Below are positions 47,046 through 54,660 of a stretch of 64,000 bases of DNA, piece after piece. Every line of letters starts with the position of its first letter. Position 1 is the stretch's first letter. This stretch comes from DZBG01 sp049241565. Lineage in GTDB: Bacteria; Bdellovibrionota; Bacteriovoracia; Bacteriovoracales; Bacteriovoracaceae. Position numbers and translations under genes: made by a program. The notes below the pieces were generated by a model. The model was not told the DNA's origin, ran no database searches, and saw only the letters and a program-made list of their open reading frames with translations. Location of the stretch: contig JBMLQL010000054.1 of assembly GCA_049241565.1 (NCBI GenBank), positions 45,952-109,951 of the forward strand, written 5' to 3'.

Positions 47046-48152
47046 TTAAAACTTATCTTGATTAAAGACTCGAGGCCCATTTGTAGAGTCAACAGTAATA
47101 GAGAAGTTGATTCTTCCCACTTCACGTCCATCGGAAGTTTCCACTTCTACTCGCCAGTCACCAGGTGAGTAGTGATTTTTTTCGCCAAAACCACGAAAGC
47201 CCTCTTCTCTTCCTCCAAGAATCGTCAGAGGAATGCTGTCTTGCTGAAGCCATCCGTTTTTAGGTGAGTGCCAGTACCATTTCAGAAAGACTTTATCTTC
47301 AAATCGAGTGGGCGAGAAAACACTCATCAAAACGAAGACTTTATCTCCGGCCCTAGCGGAAAAATCCTGAGAACCTTTATTCCAAAATTTCCAGGAAGCA
47401 TTCAGGTGGTCACCTAGATAGTCACCGTTTTCTTTGGTGACATTATAATAAACTCCGATCTTTTTGACGGCCACAGGCACTGGGGGGATCAGGGCAAAAT
47501 AATAACCAATAAGAAAAAAGAGGTGGACTCCGACAACGGGTTTGAGAATATTGCCTATAAGAAACTTCTTATGGAGCTCATCCTCGGCAAACTGTAGTTT
47601 CCAAAGAATGATCCAGGCAATGATAGAGCTAATAAAACCCAGCCAAAAAGGAATCATTCCCACATGGCCTAAAAGAATCGGGTAGAAGAAGGCGAAATAA
47701 GACAGAAGGCAAATAGCAAAAAGGATCACACGAATGAGAAGGCCTCGTCTTTGAATCTGTGGAAATTCATTGGCCATCATAAGGCCTGCCAGTAGAAGAA
47801 TAAAAAAGAATGAGGTAAGGGCCGAAGCCGAGGTGTAATAAAAAATAGTATACGCAGAGAGAAGACTTCCAAAAAGGAAATGAACCACAAGGTTTTGGTA
47901 CTGCCAGATTTTTGTCAGACGAGGGGAGAGTCTAAGAGTTCCTAGCTTTTCTTTTGTCTCATAAAGAAGAAGGGCCCCCAATAAGGCGAGGTAGACGGCT
48001 TGCTGGATAAGATTGAGAAAATCATCAATCCTTCCTAAAGTGAATAGGTCAAAAATAAAACCAAAAACAAAAACCAGCACTGAGACCAAGACCTCGTGGT
48101 CTTGGTAAAAGCGCAGGAAACTAGTTTTATAACTATTTATTTTTTGAATCAC
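47046..48152 (-). CDS. DUF2914 domain membrane protein
   Basis: About 368 residues if GTG 48152 is used; longer starts would overlap trxB deeply and translate antisense-like sequence. At least eight hydrophobic helices occupy residues 18-235. A C-terminal domain then carries GVYYNVTKENGD and FSARAGDKVFVLMSVFSPTRFEDKVFLKWYWHSPKNGWLQQDSIPL. It ends with GGREEGFRGFGEKNHYSPGDWRVEVETSDGREVGRINFSI. That pattern (W-h-G, wR.yS.k...pG.WrV) is DUF2914, an extracytoplasmic beta domain. Function unknown. Directly downstream of trxB (8 bases). Confidence 0.75.
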   Translation of the reverse strand: MIQKINSYKTSFLRFYQDHEVLVSVLVFVFGFIFDLFTLGRIDDFLNLIQQAVYLALLGALLLYETKEKLGTLRLSPRLTKIWQYQNLVVHFLFGSLLSAYTIFYYTSASALTSFFFILLLAGLMMANEFPQIQRRGLLIRVILFAICLLSYFAFFYPILLGHVGMIPFWLGFISSIIAWIILWKLQFAEDELHKKFLIGNILKPVVGVHLFFLIGYYFALIPPVPVAVKKIGVYYNVTKENGDYLGDHLNASWKFWNKGSQDFSARAGDKVFVLMSVFSPTRFEDKVFLKWYWHSPKNGWLQQDSIPLTILGGREEGFRGFGEKNHYSPGDWRVEVETSDGREVGRINFSITVDSTNGPRVFNQDKF

Positions 48153-48160
48153 AAAAAGTC

Positions 48161-49084
48161 TTAGTGACCTTCGAGAAATCTCTCGGCCTTGATAGAGGCC
48201 TGGCAGCCTGATCCCGCTGCCGTGATAGCTTGTCGGTAATAAGTATCTTGAACATCTCCACAAGCAAAAACACCCGGGATATTAGTCTCAACATCATTAT
48301 GGGTGATGATATAGCCTTCCTCATTAGTCTTTAGTTGACCATTAAGAAATTTTGTATTGGGAGAGTGTCCGATGGCATAAAAAAGTCCATCTGTAGCACG
48401 CTCTTGTTTCTCACCCGTTTTAAGGTTTTCAACCACAATTCCTGTGACACCCGACTCAGAGCTTTTAATCTCCGTCACGGCCGAATCCCAGATAAATTCA
48501 ATCTTAGGATTCTTAAAGGCGCGGTCTTGCATTGGCTTTGAGGCACGAAGAGTGTCTTTACGGTGAACGATATAAACTTTTTTAGCAAATTTAGTAATGA
48601 AAGTAGCATCTTCCATGGCGGTATCACCACCACCCACAACGTGAACGATTTTATCTCTATAGAAGAAACCATCACAGGTGGCACAAGTTGAAACTCCACG
48701 GCCAGTGAGCTCTTTTTCTTTAGGAAGACCTAGGAATTTAGCCGAAGCACCCGTTGAGATAATAATTGTTTCAGCGCTATAAGTTTGGCCGTTTGAGGCC
48801 TTGACGATGAATGGTCTTTTTGAGAGGTCAGCCTCTGTACACATCACAGGAAGGAATTCTGCTCCAAATTTAGCCGCTTGTTTCTTCATGCTTCCCATGA
48901 GTTCTGGGCCCATGACTCCATCAGCGAATCCAGGGAAGTTTTCAACTTCTGTTGTCAGGGTAAGTTGCCCACCAGGCTCATGGCCTTCAAGAACAAGAGG
49001 TTGAAGGTCAGCGCGAGCATTGTAGATCGCGGCTGTAAGTCCTGCAGGACCTGTTCCGATAATAATGACTTTACGTGCTTCCAT
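48161..49084 (-). CDS. trxB: thioredoxin reductase
   Basis: A 307-residue flavoprotein. The FAD motif is KVIIIGTGPAGLTAAIYNARA (5-25), the NADPH motif VVGGGDTAMEDATFITKFA, and the redox-active disulphide CATC (Cys134, Cys137) sits in STCATCDGFFY. It ends PGVFACGDVQDTYYRQAITAAGSGCQASIKAERFL, the conserved FAD-contact end. Length and all catalytic residues are standard for low-Mr TrxB, which keeps thioredoxin reduced. Probably cotranscribed with the 104-residue protein upstream and the DUF2914 protein downstream. Confidence 0.97.
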   Translation of the reverse strand: MEARKVIIIGTGPAGLTAAIYNARADLQPLVLEGHEPGGQLTLTTEVENFPGFADGVMGPELMGSMKKQAAKFGAEFLPVMCTEADLSKRPFIVKASNGQTYSAETIIISTGASAKFLGLPKEKELTGRGVSTCATCDGFFYRDKIVHVVGGGDTAMEDATFITKFAKKVYIVHRKDTLRASKPMQDRAFKNPKIEFIWDSAVTEIKSSESGVTGIVVENLKTGEKQERATDGLFYAIGHSPNTKFLNGQLKTNEEGYIITHNDVETNIPGVFACGDVQDTYYRQAITAAGSGCQASIKAERFLEGH

Positions 49085-49112
49085 GATTAAAAGTCCTCAA
49101 CTGAAAATGAGA

Positions 49113-49427
49113 TTAGTGTTTTGGAGTCTCAGCAGTTTCAATACCAAGTTTTTTCTTAATAACGGCCGGACGATCATCCATTTCAGGATTAAGTTCATAG
49201 TAGGCCTTAACTGTTACAAGATCTTTTGGATTAGGAGCTTTTTCTGTAAGAGTGAAAGCTTCACCAGTAAGTGAGCACTCGTAATTAAAAACAACTCTTT
49301 CGCGACGTCTTTTCACAATAAATCCTTTGAATTTTGATAATTTGTTATAGACGATGGGAGCCTTTTGCGCAAGAAGCGAGTGCTCAAATTGATTTGATTC
49401 GTTAAAATGCAAAGCCCCTATTTTCAT
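49113..49427 (-). CDS. conserved-looking small protein upstream of trxB, unknown function
   Basis: A 104-residue basic cytosolic protein, without signal peptide or membrane segment. A central strand-rich region KFKGFIVKRRRERVVFNYECSLTGEAFTLTEKAPNPKDL is followed by a helical, Lys-rich tail. No recognised domain; there is no Cys motif beyond the single Cys in YECSLTGE. It lies 28 bases before trxB and in the same direction, so it may be linked to redox control. The start ATG lacks a good ribosome site. Confidence 0.6.
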   Translation of the reverse strand: MKIGALHFNESNQFEHSLLAQKAPIVYNKLSKFKGFIVKRRRERVVFNYECSLTGEAFTLTEKAPNPKDLVTVKAYYELNPEMDDRPAVIKKKLGIETAETPKH

Positions 49428-49486
49428 TACGTTTATTCAGTGTCACAATTTTAATATTGGGGAAACTCTCTCAAAGGAATGAGGCT

Positions 49487-50983
49487 TTGCGTAAACCGGG
49501 ATGGTTTTTACTATTTATCCTTCTTTTTTCATTTCAGGCCTTCGGTCAGATGGAAGTGCGTCTTCTCTCACAATCGGCTTCTGGCCAGACGATCATGTTT
49601 AATATTGGGCACCTAGATGGGGTTAAGGCCGGAGAGTTTGCGGCCATTCTTAAGCCGATCCGTGGTCCTGATGAAATCGATCTGCGTATGGTCCCCGTGG
49701 GAAAGGCCCGTAGTATAAAAGTGAATTCTGAATCCTCTATCTGGGTGGTTTACCGCGTTTTTGATGGAGAGCTTCTGGTGGTAGGGGATAAGTTTGAGCT
49801 TCTGACGGAATCAAAAATGCTGTCTGGTCGCAAAAAATACTCTATTTCACGCACTGAAGTGGTGGGGAATAAAAAAACCATCACAAAAAATACTTTTGAA
49901 ACTCTTGAGGGAGACCGCGAGCGCCTGACTAAGCTTGGGGATAAGTATCAACCTTCTCGTCAGATTCATGGGCCAGAAGATCGTTTTGAAGATGATTTTA
50001 ATGTCGTAGATGCTTCTGTTTGGCAAAAAGAGAAGGGGCAGGCCTATAGTACTCCTCTTTATCGTGGCCCTGAACGTGAAGAGTTCCGTCGAGTGGTCCG
50101 TTTAGAAACTTTTGAAAAGCTAGTGACTCAATATCTCAAGCGCGTGAATGATCCTGAGTTTAGCTATGATGCTTTCTACGCCGAACAGAAAAAAAGTGTG
50201 GCGAGTTCAAACTTTAGAGAGAAGTCATTATTTGTGACTGAATATGATAATTTTCTTGAGGCCAAATCTAAAGAGAAGAATAAAGAAGCTGAAGTTTACC
50301 GGGCCATGCTTGCTCGGGGAGACGCTTGGTCGGATGATTTTTCTGATGAAGAACTTCGCACCATGCTTGGACGAGTGGCCAAAGTAGAGGAGTCTCTGCG
50401 CCGTTACAAAGTTCAAGAGCAGGCCTTTAGGCACCAGTTGAGTTTTTCTACCGCTGTTGGTGTTTATGATAATGAAACTCAAGATGACCCTTCAAATTCA
50501 AAAGTTCAGGCCCAGGAGTTTGAACTGGGTTATGAGTTTTTTCCTTTTGCTAAAGTTGATGGCTGGCAGAACTGGACTTTTTTTACCTCGGCCCGTTTGA
50601 ATACAAATTCCTTCGGCTATCAAACTTATAATATCGAAAGCAAAGAATACTCAGCCGCATTCGGAGTCAATCTGTATCCGTGGTATCCACCACAGGTTAT
50701 TGATAAAATCGTTCCTTACCTTGGTGTTTATGGACGCCTTGGACGTAGTGATCTCACTACTCTGGCCACAGCCGAGCAAGGAAAATATACCTTGGTGGCC
50801 ATGCCGGGAATTCATGCCGGGCTTAAGTATCAGTTGGCGAATGGATTTGCTTTACGTCTCAAAGGGCATATTGAAAAACAACAATTAGAAGTAATAGAGA
50901 CAAAATTTTTAGGCGCGAATTTACCTGATCGAGCAGAACTCATCGATGCCAAATTAGGAGTAGGAATTGGTTATGCATTCTAA
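49487..50983 (+). CDS. outer-membrane beta-barrel protein with FlgT-like N-terminal domain, copy 1
   Basis: About 498 residues from TTG 49487 (AAAGGAATGAGG upstream); the longer TTG at 49457 lacks a site. A signal peptide ends LFSFQAFGQ. Residues 20-100 read VRLLSQSASGQTIMFNIGHLDGVKAGEFAAIL and IWVVYRVFDGELLVVGDKFEL, like FlgT C-terminal/'DGv..Gd' beta domains. A charged helical linker (130-310) follows. The last 190 residues are barrel strands (FELGYEFFPFAKVDGWQNWTFFTSARLN) ending in GVGIGYAF. It shares its domain plan with the next gene and overlaps it by 11 bases. Confidence 0.7.
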   Translation: MRKPGWFLLFILLFSFQAFGQMEVRLLSQSASGQTIMFNIGHLDGVKAGEFAAILKPIRGPDEIDLRMVPVGKARSIKVNSESSIWVVYRVFDGELLVVGDKFELLTESKMLSGRKKYSISRTEVVGNKKTITKNTFETLEGDRERLTKLGDKYQPSRQIHGPEDRFEDDFNVVDASVWQKEKGQAYSTPLYRGPEREEFRRVVRLETFEKLVTQYLKRVNDPEFSYDAFYAEQKKSVASSNFREKSLFVTEYDNFLEAKSKEKNKEAEVYRAMLARGDAWSDDFSDEELRTMLGRVAKVEESLRRYKVQEQAFRHQLSFSTAVGVYDNETQDDPSNSKVQAQEFELGYEFFPFAKVDGWQNWTFFTSARLNTNSFGYQTYNIESKEYSAAFGVNLYPWYPPQVIDKIVPYLGVYGRLGRSDLTTLATAEQGKYTLVAMPGIHAGLKYQLANGFALRLKGHIEKQQLEVIETKFLGANLPDRAELIDAKLGVGIGYAF

Positions 50984-52067
50984 GCTTATTTTTATTTTCA
51001 TGATGCTTTTATCACTCAAAGCTTTTGCCTTAGAGATTGATGAAAAACTCACAGTCCGAGTTCTTAAAACATCTGAGACTCGTAAAACAATTCTTATCAA
51101 TCGAGGAACAGAGGATGGTCTTGCCGAAGGTGAGCACGCTAAGTTCTATGTGACGGCCGGAGTGGTAGCGCGTGCGACCTGTGTGAGAATTTCTCCTACT
51201 AGATCAGTGTGGGCAGTTTATCGTTTGGTGAATGCAGATCTTATTCAAAATGATGCTGTGATGACTCTTCGTTCAACTCCGCCGGTGAAAGTGACAATGG
51301 ATGAGAGCAAAACACTAGTCAAAGAAGATCAACCTACTCAAGTCGGAATGGGTGATCCAGCTGCCTTAGGTATTCCACTGGCCGAAGGGGCCAATGATCT
51401 TAATCCTGAAGGGGCGGAGGGGGCCCAAGAATCTGCAGAGCTTAAGGCCATGCTTGAAACCGCAGAACCCACTTCTATTGCTGAAAAGAATAAAGAAGTT
51501 TTCCTCGCCCTCATGATTTCATCATTAAGTTCGAAAACTGAAAATGAAACAGGATCTCAATCATTCAATGGATCTCAGGCCTTCTATAATATGACCGCCG
51601 GATTTGAGTGGTATGCTCAAAGAGAGAAAGAATGGTATTCAAGATTTTCATTGGTTGGTTCTGCGAGCTTAATTAAAGAGAGTTCTTCTTCTTTTCAAGG
51701 GACTCAAACTGAAAACAATATTACTGAATTTTCTCTAGGAGCCAACTGGCATCCGGGTAATCTTCCATCAATGACGAATTCACTGATTCCCTATATTCTC
51801 GCCAGTGCTAATTTTAGTATGCTTAATTCTCGTTATAGGCCAGGACTTGAAAATCCAACAGGGGATGAGGTTAATGCTAATGGTACAGGAAGTGGGTTTG
51901 CCATCGGCGGGGGATTTAAATATTACCTTCCTCGTGGATTTGGAGCACGTCTTTGGGCCGACTACTACATCCGTAATGAGACCTATAAAGAAGATGGTAC
52001 AATCCCAGCTTTTAACAAAACTGTAAGTGGCCCACGAATTTTCTTATCTCTTGGGTATCGATTTTAG
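50973..52067 (+). CDS. outer-membrane beta-barrel protein with FlgT-like N-terminal domain, copy 2
   Basis: A 364-residue paralogue of the preceding gene from ATG 50973, inside its last codons. Signal peptide MHSKLIFIFMMLLSLKAFA. The N-terminal domain TVRVLKTSETRKTILINRGTEDGLAEGEHAKFYV..SVWAVYRLVNADLIQNDAVMTL aligns by eye with copy 1 (GHLDGVKAGEFAAI, SSIWVVYRVFDGELL). The linker is shorter and acidic. The barrel (YNMTAGFEWYAQREKEWYSRFSLVGSASL) ends in IFLSLGYRF with terminal Phe, the outer-membrane sorting signal. Likely a heteromeric or alternating pair. Function unknown. Confidence 0.7.
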   Translation: MHSKLIFIFMMLLSLKAFALEIDEKLTVRVLKTSETRKTILINRGTEDGLAEGEHAKFYVTAGVVARATCVRISPTRSVWAVYRLVNADLIQNDAVMTLRSTPPVKVTMDESKTLVKEDQPTQVGMGDPAALGIPLAEGANDLNPEGAEGAQESAELKAMLETAEPTSIAEKNKEVFLALMISSLSSKTENETGSQSFNGSQAFYNMTAGFEWYAQREKEWYSRFSLVGSASLIKESSSSFQGTQTENNITEFSLGANWHPGNLPSMTNSLIPYILASANFSMLNSRYRPGLENPTGDEVNANGTGSGFAIGGGFKYYLPRGFGARLWADYYIRNETYKEDGTIPAFNKTVSGPRIFLSLGYRF

Positions 52068-53464
52068 TTTTTTGTTGGGCCAGTGAGTGGAAGTTTAAGT
52101 TCACTGGCCGTCAAACCCGCAATACGAGTTGATTCATTAAAATCATCTAAGCGTGATAGTCTTCTCTTAAATAAATCCTCAAAAGTCCGCACTTTTTCAT
52201 TGAGAATAATTCTGTTAACGGCCTCAGGAGTTATCTCTGAATGTTGAAAAGTTGCAACCACAGATTGAACACGAAGATGATTCAAAGTTAGATTCGGATT
52301 ATAGCTTTTTCCCAAGCGAGGAATAATCTCACTTGCAAGCTCCTGACACATGCGACGGAAAGTGGTGTATTTTCCACCGATCATCACATAGCTTGTGGCA
52401 CTGGGGCGGTAGATCTTATGAAAGCGACTGACTTTACCGAGGGCCGCTCCAGGAACTCCCTCCTCTCTGGCCAGAGGTCTTACAGCTGCAAAAGTTGAAA
52501 TGATAGAGTCGTGAGTAATGGGGGCACGAGGGAAGTACTGTTTAAGAGTCTCGAGCAGATACTCTATCTCTTTATCAGTGGCCTTAATATCAAAAATCTC
52601 TTCATCAACCGGAGTTTCTGTGGTTCCAACTAAGATGGCATCGCGTTGTGGTATCACAAAGACTACACGATTATCTTTAGTTGTTAGAACCATACTCGCA
52701 GGAGCTTGAATGGTGCCGGATTTGAGCCAAAGATGAATGCCCTTTGAAGGAGCGAGTTTAGGAGTCCAAGCGACACCAAGTTTAGGAAGAAGTTGATCCG
52801 TGAAAGGTCCTGTGAGGTAAACGACATATTTCCCACTGACAGTAAACTGTTTGCCTGTGAGACGATCTGTAAGAGATATATACTCAAGGCCATTCTCCCG
52901 TTTAACAGCAGTGACTTCATGGTAGTTTAAGGCCTCTGCATGAGGCTCAAGAAGAGCATCATAAAGGCATTCCAAGGCAAGTTTATGATCATCTACGATA
53001 CCATCAAAATATTGGCCAGAGGCCAGAAGACCTTGATCTTGGAGTTCTGGAAATTTTTCGAGAACTTGATTTTTCGAAAACCAGCCATGAGGGCGGTTTT
53101 GAAAATGAGAAAGAAAATCATAGAGCCACAGGCCCAAGCGAAGTCCCAAAGGTGGGTACTTCCAATCTTTATAAACTGGAAAAAAGAATGGCCGCTCACT
53201 ACAAAGATGAGGAGCAAGTTTGAGCCATAGGTTTTTTTCTTCTAGGGCCTCTTGAACAAGTGCAAAATCAAAATTTTCTAGATAACGGATTCCACCATGA
53301 AGCATCTTTGAGGACCCTTCAGATGTTTGAGAGGAGAAATCTCCTTTTTCAATCAGAAGAGTGCGGACACCATTGAGGGCAAGATCACGAATAAGTCCAC
53401 AACCATTGATTCCGCCACCAACAATAATGACATCAAAAGAAGTCTTTAGAGACGATTCACCCAT
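52064..53464 (-). CDS. glpD: glycerol-3-phosphate dehydrogenase (FAD-dependent, GlpD family)
   Basis: About 466 residues from ATG 53464 (AGGAAACC upstream). FAD-binding FDVIIVGGGINGCGLIRDLALNG is followed by the GlpD signature SSKMLHGGIRYLENFDFALVQEAL, then PSKGIHLWLKSG, RDAILVGTTETPVDEE and MIGGKYTTFRRMCQELA. It oxidises glycerol-3-phosphate to DHAP at the inner membrane, passing electrons to quinone. The C-terminal cap is shorter than in E. coli GlpD (501 residues). It overlaps the end of the YbjQ-like gene by 19 bases and is the last gene of the secA operon. Confidence 0.93.
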   Translation of the reverse strand: MGESSLKTSFDVIIVGGGINGCGLIRDLALNGVRTLLIEKGDFSSQTSEGSSKMLHGGIRYLENFDFALVQEALEEKNLWLKLAPHLCSERPFFFPVYKDWKYPPLGLRLGLWLYDFLSHFQNRPHGWFSKNQVLEKFPELQDQGLLASGQYFDGIVDDHKLALECLYDALLEPHAEALNYHEVTAVKRENGLEYISLTDRLTGKQFTVSGKYVVYLTGPFTDQLLPKLGVAWTPKLAPSKGIHLWLKSGTIQAPASMVLTTKDNRVVFVIPQRDAILVGTTETPVDEEIFDIKATDKEIEYLLETLKQYFPRAPITHDSIISTFAAVRPLAREEGVPGAALGKVSRFHKIYRPSATSYVMIGGKYTTFRRMCQELASEIIPRLGKSYNPNLTLNHLRVQSVVATFQHSEITPEAVNRIILNEKVRTFEDLFKRRLSRLDDFNESTRIAGLTASELKLPLTGPTKN

Positions 53465-54651
53465 ACAAGGTTTCCTGTGCAAGCAAGCTTATAGCGAGCT
53501 GGCCCCATCGCAAATTCCTGGGGCAAGGGAGTGAGGTGGTAGTTAATACCAATAACTGCATTGGCATTTTGTTTTACAGCATGAGCTTTGAGCTTATGGG
53601 CCAATTCTTCATAATGGAATTGGATTTTTGAAGATGTTTCATCTTCGACAATTGTTGAATCAAGGACAGTATGTTCACTGGCCACACCGAGATAGCGCAG
53701 GACTTGATATTGATCTAGCTGTGGCGCCGTTGAAATGATAATGGACGCCAGATCAATTTTAGGCCTAGAAAAGTCAAAAGAGTGAGATTGATTTTGGTAA
53801 AGATTCTGTTTACTCACCAGCCCTGTTTCAGCATCCTCTTTATGTTTTGGTGGATGAATATCATCCGAGAGCCCTACGAGAATATCAGCATCAAAACGGC
53901 GAAGCTTGTGAGCGATAAAAACGGCAGTAAACTCTGAGACTCGAGGAATGAGGAGAGCACCACGGCCCAGAGATTTTTTGGCATCGTCCTGGCTTTGAAT
54001 AATTTTGAGATCATTTAAGATACTGGCCATATCATGGGCATCTTCAATAAAACGCACATTACGAATAAGAACACTAAATGAAGGATTGGCCTCGGCCGTT
54101 GTCGCACTATAAGTTGAGTTCTCAGCGAATTTTTTTACGTCATCAAAGTTTTCTGTTTTATGTTCTTTGAATTCTTGATGAGTATCGTTACTTGAAAAAA
54201 AGCTTGTGGTGGGTTCTTCCTCTTCTTTTACTTCTTCGACTTCTTCAGACGAATCACTAAAGAGAGAGTCTGATTCTATTTCAAATGATGATGAACCCTC
54301 TAGAGTGACGGGTTCTTCTTCGCCCCAAGCAGGTCCCTCTTCAACGAAGCTAGGTTCCTCATTTCCTGTGGAAAAATCTGAACTAAAATCAGTTTCTTCC
54401 TCAGAGAGAGAAAAAGGAGCATCGTCAGTTTCTGGTTCTATATCCGGAGTTGAGTCAAAAGCAGGGGCTTCTTCTTCTCCGAAGGCCGGAGGAGTGGCTT
54501 CTTCAAAATCTTCACTTGGAACGTCTGGTAAACCAGATAGACCTTGAGATTCTCCTTCGACTTCAAATGATTCATTCTCATTATTCAGTTCGTGGAGAAA
54601 CTCACCTAAATCTTCAATACGGGTTAGGTCTTTTTTGTCGTCGTTACTCAA
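53446..54651 (-). CDS. acidic protein with C-terminal YbjQ-like (DUF74) domain
   Basis: The 401-residue protein starts at TTG 54651 (GAGG six bases upstream). Residues 1-170 are very acidic low complexity (EEVEEVKEEEEPTTSF). The C-terminal domain (about 300-400) reads IISTAPQLDQYQVLRYLGVASEHTVLDSTIVED and LAHKLKAHAVKQNANAVIGINYHLTPL. This resembles YbjQ/DUF74 ('T...i.gy.i...lGvv.g..v...', 'A...GANAVIGv.'), a fold that forms pentameric rings and was proposed to bind metal. A middle domain (175-290) is unknown. Nine bases after secA, so a link to secretion is possible but unproven. Confidence 0.6.
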   Translation of the reverse strand: MSNDDKKDLTRIEDLGEFLHELNNENESFEVEGESQGLSGLPDVPSEDFEEATPPAFGEEEAPAFDSTPDIEPETDDAPFSLSEEETDFSSDFSTGNEEPSFVEEGPAWGEEEPVTLEGSSSFEIESDSLFSDSSEEVEEVKEEEEPTTSFFSSNDTHQEFKEHKTENFDDVKKFAENSTYSATTAEANPSFSVLIRNVRFIEDAHDMASILNDLKIIQSQDDAKKSLGRGALLIPRVSEFTAVFIAHKLRRFDADILVGLSDDIHPPKHKEDAETGLVSKQNLYQNQSHSFDFSRPKIDLASIIISTAPQLDQYQVLRYLGVASEHTVLDSTIVEDETSSKIQFHYEELAHKLKAHAVKQNANAVIGINYHLTPLPQEFAMGPARYKLACTGNLVWVNRL

Positions 54652-54660
54652 GTGTGCCTC

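Noticed and set aside
46896..47168. 90-residue open frame on the plus strand
   Set aside because: Its second half lies antisense to the end of the DUF2914 gene, the composition is Arg/Lys-rich shadow-like and no ribosome site is present.
48153..48263. Upstream start for the DUF2914 protein overlapping trxB
   Set aside because: It would translate trxB 3' sequence in another frame as an Arg/Ser-rich stretch; GTG 48152 right after trxB gives a sensible protein.
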